64,000 bases of DNA, from NCBI RefSeq assembly GCF_023336735.1, contig NZ_JAMBAQ010000002.1, positions 124,001-188,000 on the forward strand, read 5' to 3'. Positions 36,913 to 46,628 of the stretch are shown in pieces (positions within the stretch are counted from its first letter, which is position 1; each line of letters starts with the position of its first letter). The position numbers and the translations under genes are program-made. This DNA comes from Moraxella oculi (GTDB lineage: Bacteria; Pseudomonadota; Gammaproteobacteria; Pseudomonadales; Moraxellaceae). The notes under the pieces were generated by a model. That model was not told the DNA's origin. It was given only the letters and a program-made list of their open reading frames with translations, and ran no database searches.

Positions 36913-38914
36913 TCTTTGTCTTAGAAGTATGTTATTTTTGGCATTAATGAAAGTTTTGTTATGTGCCATGCCAGCTGTTGCCATGCAATACGGTTCAGGT
37001 CTCTTGCAGATTCATTCATCATCATGCCCCACCGATACCCTCATCATCACTGGTATTCATGCCGCATCAAATCATGCCCATCTAAGCTTGGCATATCATG
37101 ATGGTCGAGACTGGAGAGGTGGGCTGCTAAAATACCCAATCTCAAACGCAATTGTGATGGGGGCGGACGGCGGTGCACTACACAACTCTCATCAAGCCTT
37201 GCGTCCAGATGTGTGGGCAGTCGATGACACGCTAAGACATTTTGGGACGCAGGGTCAATCAGACCCAAACGATCATCATATTTGGCTTTTAAAAGACAAA
37301 TATGATGATCACGATGGTCGTTTGGTTAAGCTGGTGGCTGGCGATGAGCATGTTGTTAAGAGGCTGTTAAATTACTCTGAAAATGAACTGAATAACATTG
37401 CCGAAATGATCCAAGACCACACCATTGGTGCGGTGATGTATCCATCTGATGACGATGCCAAAACTGGTCTGTTACTCTATGCAGATCATAAGGGTGTCTT
37501 GCGCGTGATTGATGATGCGGGGCGACAAAAGATGGCATACTTGCCAAAAAATGTATTGGGTAAGCCGTACGGTATTGATGCCATATGGCGACTGCATCGT
37601 GTCCGTGTGTATGATGAACAAGGTTGGGTGGAGAGGCTGATTGGCATTGGTGGTTTTGGGCGTAGTGCCTATGGTCTGATGGCAATTGATTTGACAGACA
37701 TCAGTCATCCTAGAGTGTTGTATCATTTGAATACTGATGAGTTACCACGCCTTTCCCATATTCATGCACCCGTTAGCATGGGATATCTTTGGCAAGATGG
37801 CAGACGAGTGGCGACATTTGTTTTTGGTGGTGGGATTGATGAATGTTATCAGGGTAATACTCATTGCCATAAATCTGTTGCACAAGGATCGGCGGTTTAT
37901 GTCATTGATGCCCTAACAGGCAAGTTGCTGCACGAATGGCATGATGACATGTCAAATACCTATATGAAACATGGCTTTGCATCGCAGATGACGCTTGTTG
38001 ACCGTCAAGGTGATGGGGTGTTTGAACACATCTATGCTGCTGACTTGGGCGGTCAGATTTTTCGTTTGAATGTGAATGATGGCGATGCCGTGCGTGTATT
38101 TTCTGCCAATGATGATGAATCATTGGCCAATGATTTGTTTGGTATTCATCATCAGCGTTTCTATCAAAAGCCCATCATTACTTTGTATGATTCCCATCGC
38201 CACCCAAGACCTTTTGGTCGTCATCGCCGATTTGCACTCATCAGCATTGCATCATCAGATCAATTACCTATGATGACTGGTAAAGTCAATCGTGTTTATG
38301 GTATTTTTGATGATGGTTTGATTGATTTGAATGACCATCCGACCATTTTTATCGACGAGTTGGTTGAGATTGATGATCAGGTTCATACGCCCATTGAATG
38401 GCTTGGTAAAGTAGCACAGAGTAAAGGCTGGACGCGGGCACTTAATATTGGCGGTGATACGAATGTTACTTTGATGAATGATGGCGTGATCATTCCAAGC
38501 ATGACCAAGTCGTCTCGTCTTGGAGCAACGGCCTTTTACCATCTAAATCCAGTAAAAATAGCAGATTGTCTGCATGAAATGGTGGTTGAGCCACAGGCAT
38601 TTTGCTTGCCATTTGGAGTGTGTGCATCTCATCGCAAACAAAAGGCTGTAGGCAATACCTGGCATGACGCAACTGGCACAGCCATGATTCAAGGTAACTG
38701 GCCAACAAGCATGGTCAAATCGAATGATGGCGAGTCTTTGACTTGGCGGATTTTGATGCCAAATAAGAAGGTTGCTGATGAATCTGGCATTAAAATGCTT
38801 GACGACATGCAAGATGATGAACACATCAAGGATATTGCCTCATCAGTATCATCACCATTTGAGCGTACTGTGCGTTTTTTAAGGTGGTATGATGTACGCA
38901 GCACCAAAGATTGA
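36902..38914 (+). CDS. pilY1: PilY1-like tip adhesin, short form
   Basis: 670 residues with a signal peptide (about 8-27). Almost the whole protein is the PilY1/PilC C-terminal beta-propeller. It shows G-F-G-R-S-A-Y-G-L, a D-x-x-G-D-G calcium-loop-like segment and Y-A-A-D-L-G-G-Q-I-F-R-L, close to the family D-x-x-G-x-x-F/W-R signature. The usual 400-700 residue N-terminal part with a von Willebrand A domain is absent, so it is about half the common length. PilY1 sits at the pilus tip and opposes retraction. The start at 36902 follows the pilX end; the 36821 ATG lies well inside pilX. No pilE follows. Confidence 0.82.
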   Translation: MSIDLCLRSMLFLALMKVLLCAMPAVAMQYGSGLLQIHSSSCPTDTLIITGIHAASNHAHLSLAYHDGRDWRGGLLKYPISNAIVMGADGGALHNSHQALRPDVWAVDDTLRHFGTQGQSDPNDHHIWLLKDKYDDHDGRLVKLVAGDEHVVKRLLNYSENELNNIAEMIQDHTIGAVMYPSDDDAKTGLLLYADHKGVLRVIDDAGRQKMAYLPKNVLGKPYGIDAIWRLHRVRVYDEQGWVERLIGIGGFGRSAYGLMAIDLTDISHPRVLYHLNTDELPRLSHIHAPVSMGYLWQDGRRVATFVFGGGIDECYQGNTHCHKSVAQGSAVYVIDALTGKLLHEWHDDMSNTYMKHGFASQMTLVDRQGDGVFEHIYAADLGGQIFRLNVNDGDAVRVFSANDDESLANDLFGIHHQRFYQKPIITLYDSHRHPRPFGRHRRFALISIASSDQLPMMTGKVNRVYGIFDDGLIDLNDHPTIFIDELVEIDDQVHTPIEWLGKVAQSKGWTRALNIGGDTNVTLMNDGVIIPSMTKSSRLGATAFYHLNPVKIADCLHEMVVEPQAFCLPFGVCASHRKQKAVGNTWHDATGTAMIQGNWPTSMVKSNDGESLTWRILMPNKKVADESGIKMLDDMQDDEHIKDIASSVSSPFERTVRFLRWYDVRSTKD

Positions 38915-39247
38915 TGGTGGCTTGACCGATAAGTTCAAAGAAAGATTTTATAACACAACAAATTATGCTACAATAGCCGCCCTATGATTGGGAGACATGG
39001 ATTCATCTCATATGACTTCCGAATTTATGCAAGGTTTTGTATTTTTTGTGTAAATTTTTTGACTTGTGTTTCTAAGATTATCATACTTGTGATGATAATT
39101 CACACAAAGGCATACAAAACATACAAAAACCCAGCTAGACAAAACGGCTAAAATCGTTTTAAATACACTCAACGAGCACGCATAAAGATCAATGATTCTT
39201 GGTCAACATATGTCTTGTGAGTAACATTGTTTAATTTGGAGAAAATC
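38915..39247 (+). promoter_or_regulatory. Intergenic region with promoter of the outer-membrane barrel gene
   Basis: TTGACT (39059-39064), a 17-bp spacer, and CATACT (39082-39087) give a promoter about 160 bp before the barrel gene. ATTATCAT (39077-39084) and its complement ATGATAAT (39092-39099) form an inverted repeat across the -10 and start, a possible operator. A second AT-rich promoter-like stretch (TACAAT at about 38969) lies upstream. No gene is seen. Confidence 0.6.
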
Positions 39248-39982
39248 ATGAAAGTTCTTAAACTATCTGCAATCGCTGGTGCTGTTCTACTTTCTACCAG
39301 TGCCATGGCAAATGTTGCAACTGATGCTGGTACTGTCATCGTTACTGGTGCAAAAAACACCACAATCGCTGTTGTTGATGGTACTAAAAACTTATTCAAA
39401 ACTGTATCAAAGCCAGCGGCAATTAGTGCAGAAGTTGGTACACTTGGTTATGGTGCCAACATCGCATGGTCACTAGATGCCACTACCGAACTACAAGCTG
39501 GTTGGACTGGCGGTGATCCTGCAGGTCTATTTAAAGATAAAATCTCTGTTGATGGCACTGAATATAAGTTGGATACTAAGTTTTCTAATCCATACCTAGG
39601 TGTTCAGATGCGTCCTGCCTCAAACTGGCTAACCATCGGTGCTGGCGTGATTGTTCCTGACAATGACATCAAAGTAAAAACTGAAAACGCAACAGGCACC
39701 CAAACTGTTAACGGTGTGGACTATCGAGTAAATGGTGTTGTTGAGGGTACTGTTGAGCATCGTAACAAATTGGCTCCATACCTAAGCTTGGGTCTTCGTC
39801 CAAACATCAACAACAACTGGGGTCTGTTCGGTGAGATCGGTGCGACTTACTTAGGTAAAGCTGATGTAACCATCAAGTCAGACAATGCTGATTTTAACAA
39901 GGCGGCTGCTAAGCGTATTCAAGATAAGGAGTACTCAAACTGGTATCCAGTTGCTAAAATCGGTGCCACTTACCGTTTCTGA
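39248..39982 (+). CDS. Outer-membrane beta-barrel protein
   Basis: 244 residues with a signal peptide cleaved after A-M-A (about residue 21). The mature part alternates polar and aromatic residues, and the C-terminus ends in Y-R-F, the signal for barrel insertion. Segments such as Y-L-G-V-Q-M-R-P-A-S-N-W and L-S-L-G-L-R-P-N-I-N-N-N-W-G-L-F-G-E-I-G fit an OmpW/OmpX-like eight-strand barrel, but I cannot name the family. GGAGA precedes the ATG. Regular codon use, a long leader and a strong terminator suggest high expression. Confidence 0.8.
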   Translation: MKVLKLSAIAGAVLLSTSAMANVATDAGTVIVTGAKNTTIAVVDGTKNLFKTVSKPAAISAEVGTLGYGANIAWSLDATTELQAGWTGGDPAGLFKDKISVDGTEYKLDTKFSNPYLGVQMRPASNWLTIGAGVIVPDNDIKVKTENATGTQTVNGVDYRVNGVVEGTVEHRNKLAPYLSLGLRPNINNNWGLFGEIGATYLGKADVTIKSDNADFNKAAAKRIQDKEYSNWYPVAKIGATYRF

Positions 39983-40024
39983 TGACTGGCAGTCAGTCAT
40001 TTTCATCTTAGCGATGATTTGATG

Positions 40025-40053
40025 AAATCACCCCATTTTGGGGTGATTTTTTT
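40025..40053 (+). terminator. Strong terminator after the barrel gene
   Basis: A 10-bp perfect stem, AAATCACCCC (40025-40034) with 40040-40049, a five-base loop, and a T7 run. Confidence 0.92.
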
Positions 40054-40130
40054 ATTGTTGTGTATGAGGTGCATCAAGCTGATTCATATCAAAAAATGCC
40101 ATGTCAAAAAAACGATGGCTTTGCTACTTT

Positions 40131-40673
40131 TTAATTTGACAACTGCGTTGAATTTTTACCGTCGTAAACATGAATCAGCTCTACACGACGATTTTTTGCC
40201 CAGTTGACTTCTCCCGTTTTTAGTACAGCAGGACGCTCCTCGCCAAAACTGATGATTTCAATATTGGCGGTGTCCACGCCTTGCTTTGCCAAGTAGTCAT
40301 ACACAGCGATAGCACGGCGTTTTCCCAAAGAAATGTTGTATTCACGAGAGCCACGCTCATCAGCATGACCTGCGATGATTGAGCGTGCAATAGAATTGGT
40401 CTTTAAAAATTTTACTTGTGCGTCCAAAATTTGAGCGGCTTGTTCGGTGATGCGGTCTGAATCAAAATCAAAATAAACCACGCCTTGTGTTTGCGTGATG
40501 GCTGTCTTGCCATGACTGATGCTAGGCACGGTGTTGTGGTGAGTGTGCTTGGTGTGAGCTGTGAAGCCAATCGGTGCTACCAGTACTCGTTGAGTTGTTT
40601 GTGTATTGACACAACCTGCCATACTAAGAATGATACCGATGGCAAGCAGGGAATGTTTGGCATTTGCCAGCAT
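40131..40673 (-). CDS. Pal-like peptidoglycan-associated lipoprotein
   Basis: 180 residues. The lipobox M-A-G-C puts the lipidated Cys near residue 21. The C-terminal OmpA domain has V-Y-F-D-F-D-S-D-R-I, the peptidoglycan-binding A-G-H-A-D-E-R-G-S-R-E-Y-N and L-G-K-R-R-A, and E-E-R-P-A. It would anchor the outer membrane to peptidoglycan. No tolQRAB genes are nearby, so it may be the cell's Pal, encoded apart from the tol operon, or a paralogue. The His/Thr-rich linker (about 38-52) is unusual. Confidence 0.85.
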   Translation of the reverse strand: MLANAKHSLLAIGIILSMAGCVNTQTTQRVLVAPIGFTAHTKHTHHNTVPSISHGKTAITQTQGVVYFDFDSDRITEQAAQILDAQVKFLKTNSIARSIIAGHADERGSREYNISLGKRRAIAVYDYLAKQGVDTANIEIISFGEERPAVLKTGEVNWAKNRRVELIHVYDGKNSTQLSN

Positions 40674-40912
40674 GACGACTCCAAAATAAAAAAATTGACA
40701 TATGATGACAAAGTTATGCGATTTTTACAAGTGATTTTTGGGTTATGGTAAAAATCCAATCATGTTGAGGGAGTGATCATCTGGTGCGTGCTTCATTGAT
40801 GTTATTATTCGCTGTTTTTGTGCGATGGGCTTTTATTTGTGTGTAAAGTTTGATAGTATGACAAACCATTGTTGCATATTTTATAGACTGGTATTGATAT
40901 TGGAGCGTAAAA

Positions 40913-43474
40913 ATGACCACCCCAAATAAAGTTTATTTAAAGGATTACACCCCTCCTGTTTTTTGTGTTAAAAAAGTTGATTTAGACATTCGACTCTACG
41001 AGGATCACGCGATTGTAGATGCGACTTTGACCATGAAGCGTCTGCACGAGGGTTTGCTGGTATTGTTTGGGCGTAAGCTTGAATTGCAAGCCATTGAGCT
41101 CAATGGAAAGGTGCTTAGCGGTGGTGATTATACGCTCGATGAGGAACAATTGATCATTCATCACGCCCCTGATGATGCCATCGTACGCACTTTAGTCAAA
41201 ATCATTCCCCACACTAACACTGAACTAGAAGGCTTGTATCAGGCTGGCACTGGCATGGATGCGATGTTCGTAACTCAATGTGAGCCAGAAGGCTTTCGTA
41301 AAATTACTTTCTATCCTGATCGTCCTGATGTTCTGGCAGAGTTTATCACCAGGGTAGAGGCGGATAAAAAATACCCCACTTTGTTGGCTAATGGTAATTT
41401 GATTGAGAAAGGAGATTTGGGCGACAGGCATTTTGCGATTTGGCATGATCCCACCTTAAAGCCAAGTTATCTTTTTGCTTGTGTCATTGCCAATCTTGAT
41501 GTGATGCAAGACACATATACCACTTGTGAAGGCAGGGAAGTGTTGCTTGAAATTTATGCCACCAAGCAGGATTTGGATAAATGTCATGTTGCCATGCAGG
41601 CATTAAAAGATTCAATGAAATGGGATGAGGATAATTATGGTTGTGCCTATGATTTAGATCGCTACATGATTGTTGCAACTGGTCAATTTAATATGGGGGC
41701 GATGGAAAATAAAGGTCTGAACATCTTTAATACCTCATGCGTATTAGCAACACCACAAACAGCGACTGATGAGAGTATTTTTCGAGTAAAGCTGGTGGTG
41801 GCTCATGAATATTTTCATAATTGGACAGGCAACCGTGTTACTTGCCGTGATTGGTTTCAATTATGCCTAAAAGAAGGCTTGACGGTATTTCGTGAACAAG
41901 GGTTTTCTGGTGATTTTCGCTCTAAAGCGGTGCAACGCATTGAAGATGTGGCATTCTTAAAAGCACATCAGTTTACTGAAGACGCAGGACCACTGGCTCA
42001 CCCTGTGCGTCCTGAAAGTTTTGTGGAAATTAACAACTTCTACACCATGACCATCTATGAAAAAGGTGCGGAGATTGTCAGAATGATTGCCAATCTTTTG
42101 GGCAGAGAAAAATATCGTCAAGGGACAGATGAATACTTTCGACGCCATGATGGACAGGCAGTAACCATAGAGGACTTTTTATCAGCTCTTTCCATAGGCG
42201 ATGAGCGTGTCTTGGACTTTTTGGCTTGGTATCGTCAGCCTGGCACGCCTGAGGTTTTTGGTGGCTTTGACATTAAAGGCAATCAGGTCACCATCAATCT
42301 TTCTCAAAAAACTCGTCATGTAGCAGGTTTTGATGCACCCACTGCATTGCCGATTCCTGTGGATACGGCAATCTTTGATGGGGAGAGTGGAGAGTTGCTT
42401 GCTCAAAAAATGCTATTGTTGAATAAAGATGCTGACAGTTTTGTTTTTGAGGATTTGCCCTTAAATGGCGTGCGTCCTGTCATTTCGGTGTTGCGTAATT
42501 TCTCTGCTCCTGTCAAGCTAAACTTTGAGTACAGTAACGAAGATTTGATGAAGTTGGTCGCCTTTGAAACCGAAGGGTTTAACCGCTGGCAGGCAGTACA
42601 AACTTTAATCAATCGTTTGTTGTTGGGTGAGTCTGACGATTTGTCATTATTGACCGATACGCTACGCACTGTCATTCCAGCACTCATGCAAGATGACCCA
42701 ATGTTGGCAGCTCGTCTGTTTGATATTCCAAGTGAGCAAGAATTGGCGATGGCTTATGAGGTCGATTACGATCCATCATTTGTGAAAGCCAAGAGGGATG
42801 AGTTGAAAAAAGGCATTGCTGCGGCATTGTCAGAAGTTGTGGGAGGGTGGTATCAGGCGTTGCCCATCGTGCCTTATGAAGATACGCCAAAAGCGCGTGG
42901 TCAACGACTTTTGCGTAATGTGTTACTAAACCTTGCTTTGGCAGCAGATTTGCCACAGGTCAAATCTTGGGCTTATCAGCAATATGATGATGCCAGCTGT
43001 ATGAGTGAACGACTGGGTGCTTTGTCGGCGATGATAAGCTTTAATTTGGAAAAAGCGGATGTCTATGTGGCGGATTTTTATGACAAATTCCGTGATGAAG
43101 AGCTGGTGATTGATTCTTGGTTTGCGGTGCAGGCTCGTGCTGATGTGCGTGATGTGGCCTTCATCAAATCTTTGATGATGCGTGATGATTACGATTGGAA
43201 TGTGCCAAATCGTGTACGCACAACACTAAATGCCCTTGCTGCCAAGCCAACCCAGCTGTGGAGTGAAGAGGGCTTGACGCTGTATTTTGATGCCCTTGCT
43301 CGCCTTGATGCCATCAATCCGACCGTTGCTTCAAGAGTGCTATCGCAGCTTGGACGCTGGTATACCCTTGATGAGTCTCGCAAGGCGATTGTTAAAGAAA
43401 AGCTGATTGCCTTACAAGGTGTTGCAAAATCTAAAAATGTGTTAGAATTTGTCAATAACATGCTTAATGCTTAA
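40913..43474 (+). CDS. pepN: Aminopeptidase N
   Basis: 853 residues, a little shorter than E. coli PepN (870). It is a cytosolic M1 zinc metallopeptidase that removes N-terminal residues. The substrate-binding G-A-M-E-N lies at about 262-266, and the zinc site H-E-Y-F-H-N-W-T-G-N-R-V-T with the downstream Glu in L-K-E-G-L-T-V-F-R at about 298-325. The C-terminal helical domain is complete. A perfect terminator hairpin follows the stop. Confidence 0.96.
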   Translation: MTTPNKVYLKDYTPPVFCVKKVDLDIRLYEDHAIVDATLTMKRLHEGLLVLFGRKLELQAIELNGKVLSGGDYTLDEEQLIIHHAPDDAIVRTLVKIIPHTNTELEGLYQAGTGMDAMFVTQCEPEGFRKITFYPDRPDVLAEFITRVEADKKYPTLLANGNLIEKGDLGDRHFAIWHDPTLKPSYLFACVIANLDVMQDTYTTCEGREVLLEIYATKQDLDKCHVAMQALKDSMKWDEDNYGCAYDLDRYMIVATGQFNMGAMENKGLNIFNTSCVLATPQTATDESIFRVKLVVAHEYFHNWTGNRVTCRDWFQLCLKEGLTVFREQGFSGDFRSKAVQRIEDVAFLKAHQFTEDAGPLAHPVRPESFVEINNFYTMTIYEKGAEIVRMIANLLGREKYRQGTDEYFRRHDGQAVTIEDFLSALSIGDERVLDFLAWYRQPGTPEVFGGFDIKGNQVTINLSQKTRHVAGFDAPTALPIPVDTAIFDGESGELLAQKMLLLNKDADSFVFEDLPLNGVRPVISVLRNFSAPVKLNFEYSNEDLMKLVAFETEGFNRWQAVQTLINRLLLGESDDLSLLTDTLRTVIPALMQDDPMLAARLFDIPSEQELAMAYEVDYDPSFVKAKRDELKKGIAAALSEVVGGWYQALPIVPYEDTPKARGQRLLRNVLLNLALAADLPQVKSWAYQQYDDASCMSERLGALSAMISFNLEKADVYVADFYDKFRDEELVIDSWFAVQARADVRDVAFIKSLMMRDDYDWNVPNRVRTTLNALAAKPTQLWSEEGLTLYFDALARLDAINPTVASRVLSQLGRWYTLDESRKAIVKEKLIALQGVAKSKNVLEFVNNMLNA

Positions 43475-43481
43475 TGATCAT

Positions 43482-43514
43482 AAAATACGGCAGGTCAAAC
43501 TTGCCGTATTTTTT
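43482..43514 (+). terminator. Terminator after pepN
   Basis: An 11-bp perfect stem, AAAATACGGCA (43482-43492) with 43502-43512, and a 9-base loop, ending in a T run. It lies before the chosen waaA start. Confidence 0.9.
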
Positions 43515-43572
43515 GTGTAGTGTTCAATCGGATCAACCATTGCCTTATTTGACATCAATCGCCAAGATCACC

Positions 43573-44913
43573 ATGATCAAACCGCCTTTTTATTACTCCG
43601 TGGCCATTTGTCTTGCCATGCCCCTGTATCGTTATATGGTGTATAAAAAATCACACCGTTTATCAAGCCATGAGCGTGAGATTGATGAGCGATTTGGTAA
43701 GGCTTATTTGCCCATACCGACCACAAAAAGCCGAACAGACAATGCGTCTCATGTGCCAACAAGTCCACCGCATCGTAAAGGGTTAATTTGGTGTCATGCG
43801 GTCAGCCTTGGGGAGTTGAACACGGCTTATCCATTGTTAACAATATTACTAAATCAAGGTTTTGATTTGTGGATAACCAGCACGACACAAACAGGCTTTG
43901 ATAGAGTCGCCACGCTATTTCAAGACGAAATGGGCGTGCGTGTCAACCATAGCTTTGTGCCTGTGGATTCCCCTAAGGTTTTTAAAAGATTTTTAGCACA
44001 TGTTCAACCCATGATGGCAGTATTCATTGAGACAGAATTGTGGGCGAATATGTTATATGAGTTACGCCGCCAAGGCATTTTGGCGGTTTTGGTGAATGCC
44101 AGATTGACCGAAAAATCATTCTTAGGTTATGCCAGATTTGGTAGATTAAGCCGAAGCATGATGGCAAATCTCACCGCCATCATCGCCCAAGATGACGCAT
44201 CGGTGGAGCGATTCATCGGTCTGGGGGCGGATGCCAACAAGGTTCATGTTGCCAACTCTCTAAAGTGGGCAAGTGTTGTTCGTTTATCTAAGGATAATGA
44301 ACGGCTCTTGGCACAAGTAAGAGCGTGGGATTTTGGCAATAGACCCATTTGGCTTGCTGCCAGTACGCATGAAGGCGAGGAGAATTTCATGCTTGAAGCT
44401 CAGCATATTTTGCGACAATCCGATCAAAATCCGTTGCTAATCTTAGTGCCTCGCCACCCAGAACGCTTTGAAAGCGTGGCAAGTTTATGCCAAGCATCAG
44501 GTCTGACGACGCACAGACGCTCTAAAAATGAGCAGATAGATACAAGCACCCAAGTTTACCTGGCGGACAGCATGGGGGAGCTCTTGGCTTGGTATGCCAT
44601 GTGTGATGTGGCGGTGGTGGCAGGTTCTTTTGTTGATGTGGGTGGTCATAATCCAATTGAGCCAGCAAGCTTCGCTAAGCCTGTGGTCATGGGTAAATTT
44701 GTTAAAAATTGTGAGCTGTTGGTACAGCAACTTTCATCGGTGAATGCTTTGGTGCAGGCAGACAGCTCCCCCGATGCCATCGCTCAAACGGTACGGTCTT
44801 GGCTTTTTGATGACAAACTGGCCAAGCAGGCTGGAGAGCAGGGTGCAGCTGTGGTTGCCAAAAAGCAAAAAGCCGCCCAAGTTCAAGCTGAGTATTTATT
44901 AAGTTATTTATAA
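43573..44913 (+). CDS. waaA: 3-deoxy-D-manno-octulosonic acid (Kdo) transferase
   Basis: About 446 residues. It adds Kdo to lipid A precursor on the inner face of the inner membrane. N-terminal membrane anchor at about 5-22, then E-R-F-G, W-C-H-A-V-S-L-G-E (the H-A-x-S-x-G-E motif with the catalytic Glu), T-S-T-T-Q-T-G, V-P-x-D-x-P, and the C-terminal G-G-H-N-P-I-E-P-A. I start it at ATG 43573, because the earlier in-frame ATG (43474) would read through the pepN terminator. rsmE follows by 10 bp. Confidence 0.94.
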   Translation: MIKPPFYYSVAICLAMPLYRYMVYKKSHRLSSHEREIDERFGKAYLPIPTTKSRTDNASHVPTSPPHRKGLIWCHAVSLGELNTAYPLLTILLNQGFDLWITSTTQTGFDRVATLFQDEMGVRVNHSFVPVDSPKVFKRFLAHVQPMMAVFIETELWANMLYELRRQGILAVLVNARLTEKSFLGYARFGRLSRSMMANLTAIIAQDDASVERFIGLGADANKVHVANSLKWASVVRLSKDNERLLAQVRAWDFGNRPIWLAASTHEGEENFMLEAQHILRQSDQNPLLILVPRHPERFESVASLCQASGLTTHRRSKNEQIDTSTQVYLADSMGELLAWYAMCDVAVVAGSFVDVGGHNPIEPASFAKPVVMGKFVKNCELLVQQLSSVNALVQADSSPDAIAQTVRSWLFDDKLAKQAGEQGAAVVAKKQKAAQVQAEYLLSYL

Positions 44914-44923
44914 GCCGATTTTT

Positions 44924-45640
44924 ATGAATGTTTTACTATTGACTGATGAATGTTTTGATGGCGATCGTGCCGTCATCAACAATGCTGATCAGTTATCACA
45001 CATCAAAACCGTGTTGAAATCACAGATTGGCGATGTGTTAAAAATCGGGCGACTTGGTGGGTGTGCGGGTGTTGGTGTGCTAACAGATCTTACTGCCAAT
45101 CAAGCAATATTGACCGATGTGAAGTTGACAGTCCTACCGCCCAACAAAACAGGCGTTACCATCATGCTCGCCTTACCACGCCCAAAAGTGTTACGCAGAT
45201 TGATCATGGATATGACGGCAATGGGGGTGAATCACATCATCTTGGTTAACAGTGCTCGCACAGATAAAAGCTACTGGGGGTCGCCGATACTCTCGCGCCT
45301 AGATGAATTTGTCATTGAGGGGTTGCAGCAAGGTGTAGATACCATTCCTCCAACAATCACACTTGCCAAGCGATTTAAGCCTTTTGTTCAAGATGAATTG
45401 CCAAGCTTAATTGAGCCAGCTGATTCGGTGGTATGCCACCCTTATGCTGCCATGCCTTTTGGTGAATTTGTCCAAAAAAATGCTTTGCCCACATTCATCG
45501 CCATCGGTGCAGAAGGGGGCTTTGTCCCTTATGAGATTGAGCGATTTAATGAAGTGGGTATTGCGGCGGTAAGCTTAGGTGAACGCATCTTACGCACGGA
45601 AAGTGCGGTCAACGCAGTGCTTGGACGGTATTTGTCATGA
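44924..45640 (+). CDS. rsmE: 16S rRNA m3U1498 methyltransferase
   Basis: 238 residues. It methylates U1498 of 16S rRNA. The SPOUT knot is visible at the C-terminus: I-G-A-E-G-G-F-V-P-Y-E, then L-G-E-R-I-L-R-T-E-S-A. The N-terminal PUA-like part has H-I-K-T-V-L. It lies 10 bp after waaA on the same strand and its end overlaps the convergent cmoM by 6 bp. Confidence 0.94.
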   Translation: MNVLLLTDECFDGDRAVINNADQLSHIKTVLKSQIGDVLKIGRLGGCAGVGVLTDLTANQAILTDVKLTVLPPNKTGVTIMLALPRPKVLRRLIMDMTAMGVNHIILVNSARTDKSYWGSPILSRLDEFVIEGLQQGVDTIPPTITLAKRFKPFVQDELPSLIEPADSVVCHPYAAMPFGEFVQKNALPTFIAIGAEGGFVPYEIERFNEVGIAAVSLGERILRTESAVNAVLGRYLS

Positions 45641-46465
45641 TGGTAATTTTTGGGCGATGTTTTTGGTTGCTAAGATGTGTAAATATCGACCCATTAAGCG
45701 AAATGGTAATTGTTGTGAGTAGCGAAGCTCCATGGCAATCACTGCATCAGGATTGGTAAGTCCACCACGCTTTAAAGGGGCGTAGTCACAAAATACTCGA
45801 ATTCCAGAGCGGCTTTGTACGACATAATGGTGAGATGCCAGCCAGCTTTCCACTTCTTCATTTTGTACAGGATTGTTTGGGGTTAGGCTTTTGTCATCAG
45901 CAGGTTTTGGTCTGTCTAGTTGATAAAAATTACCCATGATGAGATTGCGATAAATCAGGCTGGCAGGATTGTAAAAGCATAATGATAGCATGCCGCCATC
46001 TGCCAAAAACTCATCAAAAAAATCCATGATTTGTTGAGGATTTCCTAGCCATTCTAGCACCGCATGACATAAAATAAGATCGAATGTTTCACCTTTAATC
46101 ATATCGGCAAGTTCTTGATAGGGGCATGCGATGAATCGAATGCCATTGAGTTTTTGTTCTTCGGCGACTTGTTTTGCCTTCTCAATCATATTGACCGAGA
46201 TGTCGTTGATGGTACAGTGATGGTCTTTGGCAAGTGTCAGACTGATCTGTGCCAATCCTGCACCAACATCAAGAATTTTTAAAGGACGCTTTAGCTGACC
46301 GCTTAACTTTTCGACCGACTGATTGACATCACGGCCAAGTACCGCCAAACGCACCTGCCCCTTTAAGCTGCCGTAGACTTTTTTGGCAAAATGTTCAGTG
46401 ATGGTGTCGAAATTGCGGTCGGTAGGCGTGTTGATCGGGGTTGTTTGATTCATGGTGATGGCCAT
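45635..46465 (-). CDS. cmoM: tRNA 5-carboxymethoxyuridine methyltransferase CmoM-like
   Basis: 276 residues. It uses AdoMet to methylate the carboxymethoxy group of wobble uridine cmo5U34 in tRNA. Family pattern: N-F-D-x-I-x-E-H-F-A-K-K-V-Y-G-S-L-K-G-Q-x-R, AdoMet motif L-D-V-G-A-G-L-A-Q, L-C-H-A-V-L-E-W, L-S-L-C-F-Y-N, M-G-N-F and the C-terminal G-R-Y-L-H-I. The start could also be the ATG at 46453. Convergent with rsmE. Confidence 0.88.
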   Translation of the reverse strand: MAITMNQTTPINTPTDRNFDTITEHFAKKVYGSLKGQVRLAVLGRDVNQSVEKLSGQLKRPLKILDVGAGLAQISLTLAKDHHCTINDISVNMIEKAKQVAEEQKLNGIRFIACPYQELADMIKGETFDLILCHAVLEWLGNPQQIMDFFDEFLADGGMLSLCFYNPASLIYRNLIMGNFYQLDRPKPADDKSLTPNNPVQNEEVESWLASHHYVVQSRSGIRVFCDYAPLKRGGLTNPDAVIAMELRYSQQLPFRLMGRYLHILATKNIAQKLPS

Positions 46466-46520
46466 TGTTGATGTGATGATACAATACAGAGTGTGCGATG
46501 TTTTTTGTGTGTGTTAATGC

Positions 46521-46549
46521 TTAAAAAGTTACCATGCGTATGATATAAT
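46521..46549 (+). promoter_or_regulatory. Promoter of the Pro/Gln-rich lipoprotein gene
   Basis: TTAAAA (46521-46526), a 17-bp spacer, and a perfect TATAAT (46544-46549) with an extended TG upstream. Confidence 0.7.
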
Positions 46550-46628
46550 ACGGTGTTTATTGGGCGGTTTGTGTATTGTATCATAAAGCAGGCGTGTCCG
46601 TGATGATGAAATTGAACGGTGAGTAAAT

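Noticed and set aside
40131-40673. Taking the Pal-like gene as part of a tol-pal operon
   Set aside because: No tolQ, tolR, tolA or tolB sequence is found on either side.
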